The notes under the pieces were generated by a model, which made no database searches, was not told the origin of the DNA, and saw only the letters and a program-made list of their open reading frames with translations. DNA of 64,000 bases, taken from NCBI RefSeq assembly GCF_900113905.1, contig NZ_FORC01000003.1, positions 310,001 to 374,000 on the forward strand. Reading direction: 5' to 3'. The position numbers and the translations under genes are program-made. Of the stretch, positions 20,744 to 28,861 are shown piece by piece (within the stretch, counting starts at the first letter, position 1; every line of letters starts with the position of its first letter). Source of the DNA: Phytopseudomonas argentinensis. GTDB taxonomy: Bacteria > Pseudomonadota > Gammaproteobacteria > Pseudomonadales > Pseudomonadaceae.

Positions 20744-21508
20744 ATGAAATTGCACGACAAGACCCTGATCGTGACCGGCGCCGCTTCCGGTATCGGCGCC
20801 GAAGTGGCCCGCCTGGCGCGCTGTGCCGGCGCCCGGGTGATCGCTCTGGATCGCCACGAACCGCAGATCAGCGTACACGCCTACCACGCGGTGGATTTGG
20901 GCGACCCGGCGAGTATCGACCAGGTGATCGCCCGCCTGCCCGAGCGTATCGACGGCCTGTGCAACATCGCCGGCGTGCCGGGCACAGCGCCGGCCGAGCT
21001 GGTCGGCCGGGTCAACTACCTGGGCCTGCGCCACCTCAGCGAAGGCCTGCTGCCGCGCCTCGCTGGCGGCTGCATCGTCAACGCCGCGTCGATTCTCGGC
21101 GCCGAGTGGCCACAACGCCTCGAGGCGCACAAGGCTCTTGCCGCGGCCGCGGGCTTCGAGGCCGGCAGCACCTGGCTCGACGCCAACCCGGTCGAGCAGG
21201 CCACCTGTTACCAGTACTTCAAGGAGGCGCTGATCGTCTGGTCGTACCAGAACGCCTCGCCCTGGTCCCGCGAGCACGACGTGCGCCTCAATTGCGTGGC
21301 ACCCGGCCCGGTGTTCACGCCGATCCTCGGTGACTTCGTGCAGATGCTCAGCGACGAGCGCCTGGAGCGCGATGGCCGCCATATGAAGCGCCCGGCCCTG
21401 GCTGACGAAGTGGCCGCCGTGGTGCTGTTCCTCTGCTCGGATGCGGCGCGCTGGGTGTGTGGCGCCAACATCCCGGTCGATGGCGGGCTGGCAGCCAGTT
21501 ACGTGTAA
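20744..21508 (+). CDS. Short-chain dehydrogenase, coniferyl-alcohol dehydrogenase-like
   Basis: 254-residue NAD(P)-dependent short-chain dehydrogenase. The cofactor motif TGAASGIGAE is at residues 11-20, the NAG-type strand reads NIAGVPG, the catalytic serine is in NAASILGAEW and the YxxxK pair in YQYFK. The C-terminal VCGANIPVDGGLAAS is typical. Overall resemblance is to CalA-type coniferyl-alcohol dehydrogenases. The start is ATG 20744 behind GAGAGGA rather than the open frame from 20714. Following an aryl-aldehyde dehydrogenase, it most likely supplies the aldehyde from an aryl alcohol. The exact alcohol cannot be determined. Confidence 0.8.
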   Translation: MKLHDKTLIVTGAASGIGAEVARLARCAGARVIALDRHEPQISVHAYHAVDLGDPASIDQVIARLPERIDGLCNIAGVPGTAPAELVGRVNYLGLRHLSEGLLPRLAGGCIVNAASILGAEWPQRLEAHKALAAAAGFEAGSTWLDANPVEQATCYQYFKEALIVWSYQNASPWSREHDVRLNCVAPGPVFTPILGDFVQMLSDERLERDGRHMKRPALADEVAAVVLFLCSDAARWVCGANIPVDGGLAASYV

Positions 21509-21542
21509 GCCTCACCGAGACCACCACGCGATCTGCGACAAG

Positions 21543-21550
21543 AACAACAA
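21543..21550 (+). promoter_or_regulatory. Hfq/Crc CA motif before the outer-membrane channel gene
   Basis: AACAACAA sits just before the AAGGAT ribosome binding site of the gene at 21567. It is the third CA motif in the operon, one per cistron. Confidence 0.45.
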
Positions 21551-21566
21551 GACAAGGATCCTCACC

Positions 21567-22514
21567 ATGCATGCATCACGTCTCTCGGCTCTAGGCCTCG
21601 GCCTGGCTGCCCTGGCGGGCACCGCCCAGGCCTACGACCTGCCTTCCGTCAACCTAGGCTCCACCAGCTTCTACGACGGCTCGCCGCTGCCCGGCGGGCC
21701 GGGCGGCTACGTAGTCGAGTACCTGATCTACGGCAAGGCGTCGCGCTTCAATGACCAGCGCGGCGACAAGCTGCCGCTGCCCAGGCAGGAGATCGAGACC
21801 TTCGCGCCGGTGACCCAGTACATCCACCTGGGCCAGCCACTGGCCAATGGCTGGATGCCCGGCGCCACGGTGATCCTGCCGTGGCTGGCCCACGCCGAGG
21901 TGGACGACGGCCTCGACAACGCCGCGCTCAGCTCCCGCGAGGGTCTGGGCGACATGGTGCTGGGCGCGTTCCTGCAATCGCCGCTGACCACCCGCGCCGA
22001 CGGCTCGCCGCTGTTCGCCCAGCGCATCGAGGCCGAGGTGATCCTGCCCACCGGTGCCTACGACCGTGACAAGTCGGTCAACCCCGGCAGCAACTTCTGG
22101 TCGTTCAACCCCTACTACGCGGCGACCTACTGGTTCACCCCCAGGTGGTCGGTCAGCGGCCGCTTCTGGTACCTGTGGAACGCCAAGAACCGTGACCCGT
22201 CGACGGCCTTCGGTGATGTTTCCAGCACCCAGGCCGGTCAGGCGCTGCACGCCAACTTCGCCACCCAGTACGCACTCAACGATAAACTGAGCGTCGGTCT
22301 GAGCGGTTACTGGCTCAAGCAGATCAGTGATACCGAGGTCGATGGCCGCGACGTCAGCGGCCGCCGCGAGCAGGTCTGGGCAATCGGCCCGGGCCTCACC
22401 TATGCGTTCTCCAGGGAGAACATCCTGACCGCCAACAGCTACTTCGAGCAGAACGCCGAGAACCGCACAGAGGGCAACAAGTTCGTGCTCAGCTTCGTGC
22501 ACAAACTGTTCTAG
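21567..22514 (+). CDS. SphA/MetA-type outer-membrane protein for aromatic uptake
   Basis: 315-residue exported protein with a signal peptide MHASRLSALGLGLAALAGTAQA (cleaved near residue 22). The mature part alternates short aromatic-rich beta strands (YYAATYWFTPRWSVSGRFWYLW) and ends in phenylalanine (FVLSFVHKLF), the hallmark of outer-membrane beta-barrels. It fits the phenol-degradation meta-pathway/SphA family found beside aromatic catabolic genes. As the last gene of the sigma-54 operon it probably admits the aryl alcohol or a related hydrophobic substrate. Confidence 0.75.
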   Translation: MHASRLSALGLGLAALAGTAQAYDLPSVNLGSTSFYDGSPLPGGPGGYVVEYLIYGKASRFNDQRGDKLPLPRQEIETFAPVTQYIHLGQPLANGWMPGATVILPWLAHAEVDDGLDNAALSSREGLGDMVLGAFLQSPLTTRADGSPLFAQRIEAEVILPTGAYDRDKSVNPGSNFWSFNPYYAATYWFTPRWSVSGRFWYLWNAKNRDPSTAFGDVSSTQAGQALHANFATQYALNDKLSVGLSGYWLKQISDTEVDGRDVSGRREQVWAIGPGLTYAFSRENILTANSYFEQNAENRTEGNKFVLSFVHKLF

Positions 22515-22516
22515 CG

Positions 22517-22558
22517 CTGCAACGCAGGCGAGGCACTCATGCCTCGCCTGCGTTGCAG
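22517..22558. terminator. Perfect 18-bp hairpin between convergent genes
   Basis: CTGCAACGCAGGCGAGGC (22517-22534) pairs perfectly with 22541-22558 around the loop ACTCAT. It begins 3 bases after the porin stop and ends 7 bases before the stop of the convergent gene, so it probably ends transcription in both directions, although no T-run follows. Confidence 0.7.
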
Positions 22559-22564
22559 TCGCGC

Positions 22565-22972
22565 TCAAGGTGTCGAGCGCGGCTGGTAGGCCAGCAAGGC
22601 TTCTGCCAACTGCATGTCGCTGTAGGAGGCCAGCTCGCTACGCTGCTGCAGCGCGACCAGCGCCGCCTCCAGCATTGCGCCGCGGATCTGCCCGGCACTG
22701 CCGACGAAGGCCGCTGCATCGTCCCGAGCCAGCTTCAACTTCTGGTCGAGGCTGCTGCTTTCTTTGGAGAGCTCCCCGGCCAGCTCGGTGCCCTCTCCCG
22801 GCTTGGTAGTGGTGAGGAACGGCACCAGGGTCGACAGCACGCCGTAGTAAGTGCTGCCCAGCAGCGGATCTTCATCGAGCTCCGGCGTGACCCGTACCCA
22901 GGCGTGTGCCGGCAGCGTCGGCAACAAGGCGATCAACAGCAGCGAAGCCGTGAGAAAAGGGCGCTGATTCAA
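22565..22972 (-). CDS. Small exported protein of unknown function
   Basis: 135 residues with a clear Sec signal peptide (MNQRPFLTASLLLIALLPTLPAHA, cleaved near residue 24). The mature protein, about 110 residues, is helical and charged (LAGELSKESSSLDQKLKLAR), without recognised motif. The start overlaps the stop of the BASS transporter gene by 4 bases, so the two are translationally coupled. A periplasmic location is predicted; role unknown. Confidence 0.65.
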   Translation of the reverse strand: MNQRPFLTASLLLIALLPTLPAHAWVRVTPELDEDPLLGSTYYGVLSTLVPFLTTTKPGEGTELAGELSKESSSLDQKLKLARDDAAAFVGSAGQIRGAMLEAALVALQQRSELASYSDMQLAEALLAYQPRSTP

Positions 22973-23970
22973 TTCACGGCAACCTTGTTGTCACTCGACG
23001 CAGCGGGCTCGGCCCGCCGTGCGTAGCGCTGGGCGATCACCGCGCAGACCATCAGCTGGATCTGGTGGAAGATCATCATCGGCAGGATCATCAGGCCGAT
23101 GCTGCTACCGGCAAACAGCACCTGAGCCATCGGCACGCCGGTGGCCAGGCTCTTTTTCGAGCCGCAGAACAGGATGGTGATGCGGTCTTCCATGTTGAAG
23201 CCGCACCATTTGCCGAGTAGCGCGGTGATGCCCAGCGACAGGGCCAGCAGCAGGCAGCAGGCGCCGATGAGCATGCCGAGGGTCGGCCAGGACACCTCGT
23301 TCCACAGGCCACCGACCACCGCCGCGCTGAAGGCGGTGTAGACCACCAGCAGGATCGAACTCTGATCGACGTACTTGAGCCAGTTCTTGTTGCGGCCCAC
23401 CCAGGCGCCAATCCAGCGCCGGGCGATCTGGCCGAGGATGAAGGGCACCAGCAGTTGCAGGGTGATCTTGCCGATGGCGTCCAGGGTCGAACCGCCGCTG
23501 CCATGCACGTCCATCAGCAGCGCTACCAGCAGCGGAGTAAGGAAGATACCGAACAGGCTGGAGGCCGCCGCACTGCAGATCGCCGCCGGGATGTTGCCGC
23601 GCGCCAGAGAGGTGAAGGCAATGGCAGACTGTACGGTGGCCGGCAGGGCGCACAGGTAGAGCATGCCCAGGTACAACTCGGTGCCGATCATCGGCGACAG
23701 CAACGGCTTGAGCGCCAGGCCGAGCAACGGAAAGAGGATGAAGGTGCAGCTGAACACCAGCAGGTGCAACCGCCAGTGGCCGGCACCGGCCAGGATCGCC
23801 TCACGGGACAGCTTGGCGCCATGCAGGAAGAACAGCAAGGCGATGGCCAGGTTGGTGATCCAGCCGAATACCACCGCGGCCTGGCCGCTGACCGGGAGGA
23901 AGGTGGCAGCAAGCACGACGGCGATCAGTACCAGGGTGAAGTTGTCAGGCAGTAAACGGGAACGGGCCAT
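22969..23970 (-). CDS. Bile acid:sodium symporter (BASS) family transporter
   Basis: 333-residue inner-membrane protein of the YfeH/SBF-like BASS family, with about ten hydrophobic segments (ALLFFLHGAKLSREAILAGA; LLVVYTAFSAAVVGGLW). ALPATVQSAIAFTSLARGNI and CGSKKSLATGVPMAQVLF contain the conserved sodium-site stretches. It probably exchanges sodium or protons for an organic anion. The ATG at 23970 (MARSRLLPDNF) with GGAG at about -10 is preferred to 24009. It is divergent from an AraC regulator, which may control it. Confidence 0.8.
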   Translation of the reverse strand: MARSRLLPDNFTLVLIAVVLAATFLPVSGQAAVVFGWITNLAIALLFFLHGAKLSREAILAGAGHWRLHLLVFSCTFILFPLLGLALKPLLSPMIGTELYLGMLYLCALPATVQSAIAFTSLARGNIPAAICSAAASSLFGIFLTPLLVALLMDVHGSGGSTLDAIGKITLQLLVPFILGQIARRWIGAWVGRNKNWLKYVDQSSILLVVYTAFSAAVVGGLWNEVSWPTLGMLIGACCLLLALSLGITALLGKWCGFNMEDRITILFCGSKKSLATGVPMAQVLFAGSSIGLMILPMMIFHQIQLMVCAVIAQRYARRAEPAASSDNKVAVN

Positions 23971-24068
23971 GGGCAGGACTCCAGGCAGGCGGCGGCAGAC
24001 AGTTGCCACATAAAGGCGGCCACTCTACCCTGAGCCGTCATTGCCGACTAACGCCATAAAGCCAGATC

Positions 24069-24860
24069 ATGTCGCCTAACGGACAAACCAGTATTGCCGA
24101 ACGCCCTATTCCCCATCTGGAGCGCTTGCCCCGTCCGCTCTACGCGCGTAACGAATCACTGCCTCGCCAGACCGGCACGCCGCGCCACAGCCATCCCTGG
24201 GTGCAGTTGACCTATGCCATTCAGGGTGTGCTGCACGTGCACACCGCGGCCGGCAGTTTCGTCGCGCCGCCGCAGCGGGCGATCTGGATACCCGCCGGCC
24301 TGGAACACGAAGTGCTCAGCTCGGCGAACACCGAAATGCGCAGCCTCTACCTGCAGGACGACAACGCCGAGTGCACAGCGCAAACCTGCCGCGTGCTGGG
24401 CGTGGATGCGCTGACCCGTGAGTTGATCCGCAGCTTCTGCGAGCTACCGGTGGAGTATGACGAAAGCGGGCCGGACGGCCGCTTGGCTCAGGTGCTGCTC
24501 GACCGCCTGCGGGCGGCGCCCGAGGTGCACCTGTCGCTGCCGTGGCCAGGCGATGCGCGCCTGCGCACCTTGTGCAGCCAGTTGCAGAAAAAACCAGACG
24601 ACGACCGCACCCTGGCCGCCTGGGGCGAACGGCTCGGCGTGTCGGAAAAGACCCTCAGCCGCCTGTTTCTGCGCGACACCGGCCTGACCTTTCGGGCCTG
24701 GCGGCAACGCCTGCGCCTGCTCGGTGCGCTGACGCCGCTGGAGCGCGGCGAGCGGGTCACCGATGTCGCCCTGCTCTGCGGCTACGACTCCACCTCGGCC
24801 TTCATCGCCGCCTTTCGCCAGCAGTTCGGCGCCACGCCCGGCGAGTTCTTCAGCGGGTGA
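24069..24860 (+). CDS. AraC-family transcriptional regulator (cupin type)
   Basis: 263 residues: N-terminal cupin domain (HSHPWVQLTYAIQGVLHVHT; IWIPAGLEHEV) and C-terminal AraC DNA-binding domain (LAAWGERLGVSEKTLSRLFL; VTDVALLCGYDSTSAFIAAF). The cupin histidines typical of small-molecule sensing are present. The layout resembles NimR/YeaM-type regulators that control an adjacent transporter. It is divergent from the BASS transporter gene, 98 bases apart, the most likely target. It ends 1 base from the convergent DUF1835 gene. Confidence 0.82.
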   Translation: MSPNGQTSIAERPIPHLERLPRPLYARNESLPRQTGTPRHSHPWVQLTYAIQGVLHVHTAAGSFVAPPQRAIWIPAGLEHEVLSSANTEMRSLYLQDDNAECTAQTCRVLGVDALTRELIRSFCELPVEYDESGPDGRLAQVLLDRLRAAPEVHLSLPWPGDARLRTLCSQLQKKPDDDRTLAAWGERLGVSEKTLSRLFLRDTGLTFRAWRQRLRLLGALTPLERGERVTDVALLCGYDSTSAFIAAFRQQFGATPGEFFSG

Positions 24861-24861
24861 A

Positions 24862-25638
24862 TCAGCTGCTACGGCGTACCTGCAGGCCCGCATAACCGTG
24901 CTCGCCCGGCTCACCGCCGAGCACTAGCTGGCCGCTGTCGGCCAGCTCGCGGGCGCGCCAGAACAGGAAGTAATCGCTGGCGAAGAAGCCATCGCAGCGC
25001 GCCATCACCTCGGCCATGACCCGCGCCAAGGGTTGTGGCTCGGCGCGGGCATGGCGTAACAGCGCCGCGTCGATGGCCTGGTAATCCTCGGCGCTGAACG
25101 CGCCTGCCTGCCAGCGATGAATCGACCCGCCATCGGCAACCGCGGCACGCCACTGCGACGCCAGCGCGGCGAGGCGTTCAGGCCCGACCGGCTGCGGGTT
25201 GGCCAGCTCCAGCAGCGCCTGCGGTGCATGCATGGCCACTGCCTTGCGGCTCTGCACCCAGCTATTGCCGGTGCCACAGGCTACTTCGATCAGGGCGACG
25301 CCGCTGCCTTCGAGGGCATGGGCCACCCGCGCCAGCAGCAGTTGCTCGCTGGCACTGTCGCCATGCCAGACGGTAACCGGCCGCTCCTGATGGGCCAGAT
25401 CGGCGAGCCACCGCGCGTCGGCGGGCAGGTCCGCTGCGAAATCCGGTACCGGCGTCACGCCTGCCGGCCACACCGCGCCCCAGAACGCCACGCGGGCCGC
25501 ACAGGGCACGGTGTCGACATCGCCCAGCGGGCCGACGGCAAGGTCGTCGCGCAGTACGCGCAAGCCAGCGGCGGCCTCCTCGCCGATCACATGGCTGACG
25601 CCGGCGACGGCATTGTCACCACAGACCAGATGCCACAT
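24862..25638 (-). CDS. DUF1835 domain protein
   Basis: 258-residue cytoplasmic protein with the DUF1835 N-terminal domain (MWHLVCGDNAVAGVSHVIGE; VLRDDLAVGPLGDVD) and a DUF3658-like C-terminal part. GAGGAG just upstream supports the start. The biochemical role of the family is not established. It appears to be single; the next gene in the same direction lies 19 bases upstream and may be co-transcribed. Confidence 0.75.
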   Translation of the reverse strand: MWHLVCGDNAVAGVSHVIGEEAAAGLRVLRDDLAVGPLGDVDTVPCAARVAFWGAVWPAGVTPVPDFAADLPADARWLADLAHQERPVTVWHGDSASEQLLLARVAHALEGSGVALIEVACGTGNSWVQSRKAVAMHAPQALLELANPQPVGPERLAALASQWRAAVADGGSIHRWQAGAFSAEDYQAIDAALLRHARAEPQPLARVMAEVMARCDGFFASDYFLFWRARELADSGQLVLGGEPGEHGYAGLQVRRSS

Positions 25639-25657
25639 AAGTCCTCCTCGTCGAACG

Positions 25658-26731
25658 CTACGGGGTGAGTTTCACGGCCAGCGGCGGTTTCTCGCCCTGC
25701 TGCCAGGTGCCGGCCAAGCTGCCATCGGCCTGGAATTCGAGTTCGAAGCGGGCCGGTGGTTCGCCGCTTTCGTGGAGGGTGAGGAAGTCCCGCTGGAACT
25801 CGCCGCCCAGTTCGATCTGCCTGGCGTGCTTGTCGTAGAAGTAGCTGGCGGACAGGCTGTGGTCGCTATACAGCTGCTCGAGCACCAGGGTGATCGGGTA
25901 ACGCCCGATGCTGCCGTGGTAAACGCCCTGCGCCGTGCTGTTCGCTGGCAGAGCGCAATCGTTGCGTTTTTCCAGCAGCAGGCAGCGGCCGTAGGGGCTG
26001 AGCTCGGCGCTCAGAGACTGATAGCTGACGCTGTTGGGGAAATCGCCCAGCTCGTCCAGCGCGCGGCTGGCGTGGTTGGCGCAGGTCTCGCCGATCACGG
26101 TCAGGCTGTCAGCACCCAGTTGCAGGCGGTCGTAGCCGAGGCTGGCGTCACGGCGCGTGTCGAGGCATTCGGTGTACATGGCGCGCTGGTCTTCCAGCCA
26201 CTGCTCATCGTCAGTCAACGTGCCAGGTTTTTCCGGCTTGCTCGGCGGCATGGCCTTGAGAAAATCCTCCAGGCGCTTTACCCGCTGCGCCTGCAGTTCG
26301 CCCTGAAGACGCAGCAGCCCCTCGGGGCTGAGCAATTGTGGCAAGCCGATGGGGCGGCCGCTGGCCAGATCGAAATTGTAGCCCCGCGAACCCTGGCTGC
26401 TGTAGGCAGCGGTGTATTCACCGTCGATGTTCAGCGACAGATAACCCGGCCCCTGGCCGATGACCTGGTAATCGAGGCTGTTCACGCCCCAGTGCTCGCC
26501 CTCCTTGGGCTGCACCTTCTCGAAGGGTGATTTGGCGAAGCGCCCCGGCAGCGCCTGCAACTCGCGCGCGTGCAGGAAGGTGTTGATCCGGGCGGTGGCC
26601 GGGCTGTCGCCGACCAGCAGCGGGAAACGGTAGGTTTCCCAATCGCTGCGCTTGTCGGTGAGATCGTCGATACGCACATCAGCCAGCGCAGGCAGGGCGA
26701 TTGCAAGCAGGGGCAAGAGCAGCAGGCGCAC
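25658..26731 (-). CDS. Exported protein of unknown function, RsiV/DUF3298-like
   Basis: About 357 residues. A GTG at 26731 is preferred to the GTG at 26755 because AAGGAC lies 7 bases before it; this gives the compact signal peptide (V/M)RLLLLPLLAIALPALA. The mature part (VDFPLL-like beginning YRFPLLVGDSPATARINTFL, then GPGYLSLNIDGEYTAAYSSQ and NFDLASGRPIGLPQLLSPEG) recalls the DUF3298/RsiV extracellular fold, but the match is by eye only. Four or more cysteines in the mature protein may form disulphides. Likely periplasmic. Confidence 0.6.
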   Translation of the reverse strand: MRLLLLPLLAIALPALADVRIDDLTDKRSDWETYRFPLLVGDSPATARINTFLHARELQALPGRFAKSPFEKVQPKEGEHWGVNSLDYQVIGQGPGYLSLNIDGEYTAAYSSQGSRGYNFDLASGRPIGLPQLLSPEGLLRLQGELQAQRVKRLEDFLKAMPPSKPEKPGTLTDDEQWLEDQRAMYTECLDTRRDASLGYDRLQLGADSLTVIGETCANHASRALDELGDFPNSVSYQSLSAELSPYGRCLLLEKRNDCALPANSTAQGVYHGSIGRYPITLVLEQLYSDHSLSASYFYDKHARQIELGGEFQRDFLTLHESGEPPARFELEFQADGSLAGTWQQGEKPPLAVKLTP

Positions 26732-26804
26732 GAAAAACGTCCTTATTCCGGTCACGGGAGGCCGGCAGTATCCGCCACGCCCGGCGTGAACTCCAGGCGC
26801 CGGA

Positions 26805-28223
26805 TCAGAGCAGCTTGCCGGGGTTCATCAGACCGGTAGGATCCAGCGTCTGCTTGAGGCTGCGCATCAGCTCCAGCTCCAGCGGGTCCTTGTAGCGCCG
26901 CGCCGCCTCGCGCTTGGCCTGGCCGAGGCCATGCTCGGCGCTGATGCTGCCGGCGAAGGCCTGGGTCACGTCGTAGATCAGGTACATGATCGCCTCGGCC
27001 TGGGCCCTGAAGGGTTCATCCTCGCTGCCCACCGGTTTGCTGATGTTGTAATGCAGGTTGCCGTCGCCGACATGGCCGTAGCAGACGATGCGCACACCCG
27101 GAAACGCCTGCTGCAGGCGCTCGTCCGCCTGTGCGATGAAGGCGGCAATGGAGCTGACCGGCACGCTGATGTCGTGCTTGAGGCTAGGCCCCTCGTGGTT
27201 CTGCGCTTCGGAAATGCCCTCACGCAGCTTCCACAACGCCGAGACCTGCGCCTCGCTGCTGGCCACCACGGCGTCCAGCGCCTCGCCCTGCTCGAAGGCG
27301 GCACCGAGGCCGGTTTCCAGCATGGCGTTGAGCGGCGCCTCGGGCAGCGTGTCACTGAGTTCGATCAACACGTACCAGGGATGCTCCTCGACGAAGGGAT
27401 CGCTGCAACCCGGTACGTGGCGCAGCACGAACGCCACGCTTTGTCGCGACATCAGCTCGAACCCGGTCAGCCGATCGCCGCACAACGCGCGCATACGGCC
27501 GATCAGCGCCACCGCCGCCTGCGGGCTGGGCAGTGCGACCCAGGCCGTGGTGCGGCTGCGCACCGCCGGGTAGAGCTTGAGCACCGCCGCGGTGATGATG
27601 CCCAGGGTGCCTTCGCTGCCGATGAACAGGTGTTTGAGGTCATAGCCGGTGTTGTCCTTGCGCAGGCCGCGCAAGCCGTTCCAGAGGCGCCCGTCGGGCA
27701 GCACCACTTCGACGCCCAGGGTCAGGTCGCGCATGTTGCCGTAGCGCAGCACGGCGGTGCCGCCGGCGTTGGTCGCCAGGTTGCCGCCGATGGTGCAGCT
27801 GCCTTCGGCGCCCAGCGACAGGGGAAACTGGCGGCCCACCGCAGCGGCGGCTTCCTGCACCTGCTGAAGCACCACGCCGGCCTCGACGGTGATGGTCTCG
27901 TTGCCCGCATCGACGTCGCGAATCCGGGTCAGGCGGGTCAGCGACAGCACCACCTGGTGCCCCGAGTCGTCGGGGATCGACCCACCACACAGGCCGGTAT
28001 TGCCGCCCTGTGGCACCAGCGGCACACCGGCCTGGTAGCAGGCGCGAACCACTGCAGCGACTTCTTCGGCGGAGGCCGGCCGCACCACCAGCGCGGCGCG
28101 CCCGCGATAGGCGTTACGCCAGTCGCTGAGGTAGGCCTGCATGGCGGCCGGGTCATCGATCAGGCCGGCCGGGCCGACGATCTCGCCGAGGGTCCGTAGC
28201 AGTTCGGCTGGCAGGTGGCTCAT
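26805..28223 (-). CDS. FAD-linked D-2-hydroxyglutarate/D-2-hydroxyacid dehydrogenase
   Basis: 472-residue flavoprotein of the vanillyl-alcohol-oxidase fold. PCMH FAD-binding domain: LVPQGGNTGLCGGSIPDD near residue 75, SLGAEGSCTIGGNLATNAGG, RKDNTGYDLKHLFIGSEGTL. C-terminal oxidase domain: GHVGDGNLHYNIS and SAEHGLGQAKRE, the residues that bind metal and substrate in D-2-hydroxyglutarate dehydrogenases. It would oxidise a D-2-hydroxyacid to the 2-oxoacid and pass electrons on. It is divergent from a tricarboxylate-type transporter across a long AT-rich region, suggesting that transporter imports a related acid. A GlcD- or D-lactate-type specificity remains possible. Confidence 0.8.
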   Translation of the reverse strand: MSHLPAELLRTLGEIVGPAGLIDDPAAMQAYLSDWRNAYRGRAALVVRPASAEEVAAVVRACYQAGVPLVPQGGNTGLCGGSIPDDSGHQVVLSLTRLTRIRDVDAGNETITVEAGVVLQQVQEAAAAVGRQFPLSLGAEGSCTIGGNLATNAGGTAVLRYGNMRDLTLGVEVVLPDGRLWNGLRGLRKDNTGYDLKHLFIGSEGTLGIITAAVLKLYPAVRSRTTAWVALPSPQAAVALIGRMRALCGDRLTGFELMSRQSVAFVLRHVPGCSDPFVEEHPWYVLIELSDTLPEAPLNAMLETGLGAAFEQGEALDAVVASSEAQVSALWKLREGISEAQNHEGPSLKHDISVPVSSIAAFIAQADERLQQAFPGVRIVCYGHVGDGNLHYNISKPVGSEDEPFRAQAEAIMYLIYDVTQAFAGSISAEHGLGQAKREAARRYKDPLELELMRSLKQTLDPTGLMNPGKLL

Positions 28224-28425
28224 GCAAAGGTACTCCGCAGAGAATGGATGGCCGTTGACTCGACAATGCGAACTTGGCGGCCGGGGAGAGAGACCGCTTT
28301 ACGCAGGCCTCGACAGATGAACTCAGGCTGGCGGCAATACATGGCAAGACTTATCGAGCCGCCCGTAAAGTTCGCCGAGCAAGTTACTGGCGCCGATCAA
28401 TCATAAGTCATCGTATAACAAAATT

Positions 28426-28477
28426 TAAATCGGCAAAATTCCGCTCATTAACGAAACATAAATCGGCAAAAATCCGC
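28426..28477. repeat. 19-base direct repeat TAAATCGGCAAAA(T/A)TCCGC
   Basis: The 19-mer at 28426-28444 recurs at 28459-28477 with one mismatch, 33 bases (about three turns) apart, inside AT-rich DNA. Such phased repeats usually bind a regulator. It is about 130 bases upstream of the tctC promoter and 200 upstream of the dehydrogenase. Confidence 0.6.
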
Positions 28478-28601
28478 CCACTTAATAAGCAACATTTAAA
28501 ACGACATATAAGAAAGATAATGAAACATTTAATAAACCAGTTATTAATCAGTAACTTATGCAAATGAAACATTAAGAATCGGGTTATCGAAAGATGCTTT
28601 G

Positions 28602-28630
28602 TTGACAGGCCGAACGGCGCGGACAATCAT
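28602..28630 (+). promoter_or_regulatory. Sigma-70 promoter of tctCBA
   Basis: TTGACA (28602-28607), a 17-base spacer, and AATCAT (28625-28630). The -35 is perfect and the -10 matches four of six. The palindrome at 28635-28651 begins right after the -10 box and covers the predicted start site. Confidence 0.55.
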
Positions 28631-28634
28631 CCCC

Positions 28635-28651
28635 TTGTCGTCATACGACAA
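28635..28651. promoter_or_regulatory. Palindrome TTGTCGT-CAT-ACGACAA, candidate GntR-type operator
   Basis: A perfect 7-3-7 inverted repeat covering the predicted +1 of tctCBA, followed by a further half site CGTACGAC. The sequence resembles operators of FadR-subfamily GntR repressors. No GntR gene is in the window, so the regulator would be encoded elsewhere. Confidence 0.55.
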
Positions 28652-28861
28652 CGTACGACACCAACTAATAATAATCATAGGATCCGTTCTCGCCATGAGT
28701 AACCGCAGCAGTCCAGACCGGCACTAACGCCGCCTCGCCATCCCCAATCGCCATATGACTTACCTGCTGATTAATTATTGGGCGGGTTGGGCTTCCTATT
28801 AAGTGCGCGCTGAAAACAAGCCATCGAGTTGTTCAGGCGTGGCGTTATCGGAGAACTTCCA

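Larger units (their letters stand above)
28224..28861. other. 638-base AT-rich control region between dehydrogenase and tctC
   Basis: No long gene. It holds a direct repeat (28426-28477), a sigma-70 promoter (28602-28630), a perfect palindrome (28635-28651), and two mini open frames: 28695-28727 (MSNRSSPDRH) behind AGGATCC and 28755-28802 (MTYLLINYWAGWASY) without a good ribosome binding site. AATAATAA at about 28666 fits the CA motif. Base composition between 28400 and 28600 is strikingly AT-rich for this genome. Confidence 0.6.

Noticed and set aside
28408..28626. 72-codon minus-strand frame in AT-rich DNA
   Set aside because: Stop-free by chance; no ribosome binding site, and it covers the direct repeats and the tctC promoter.
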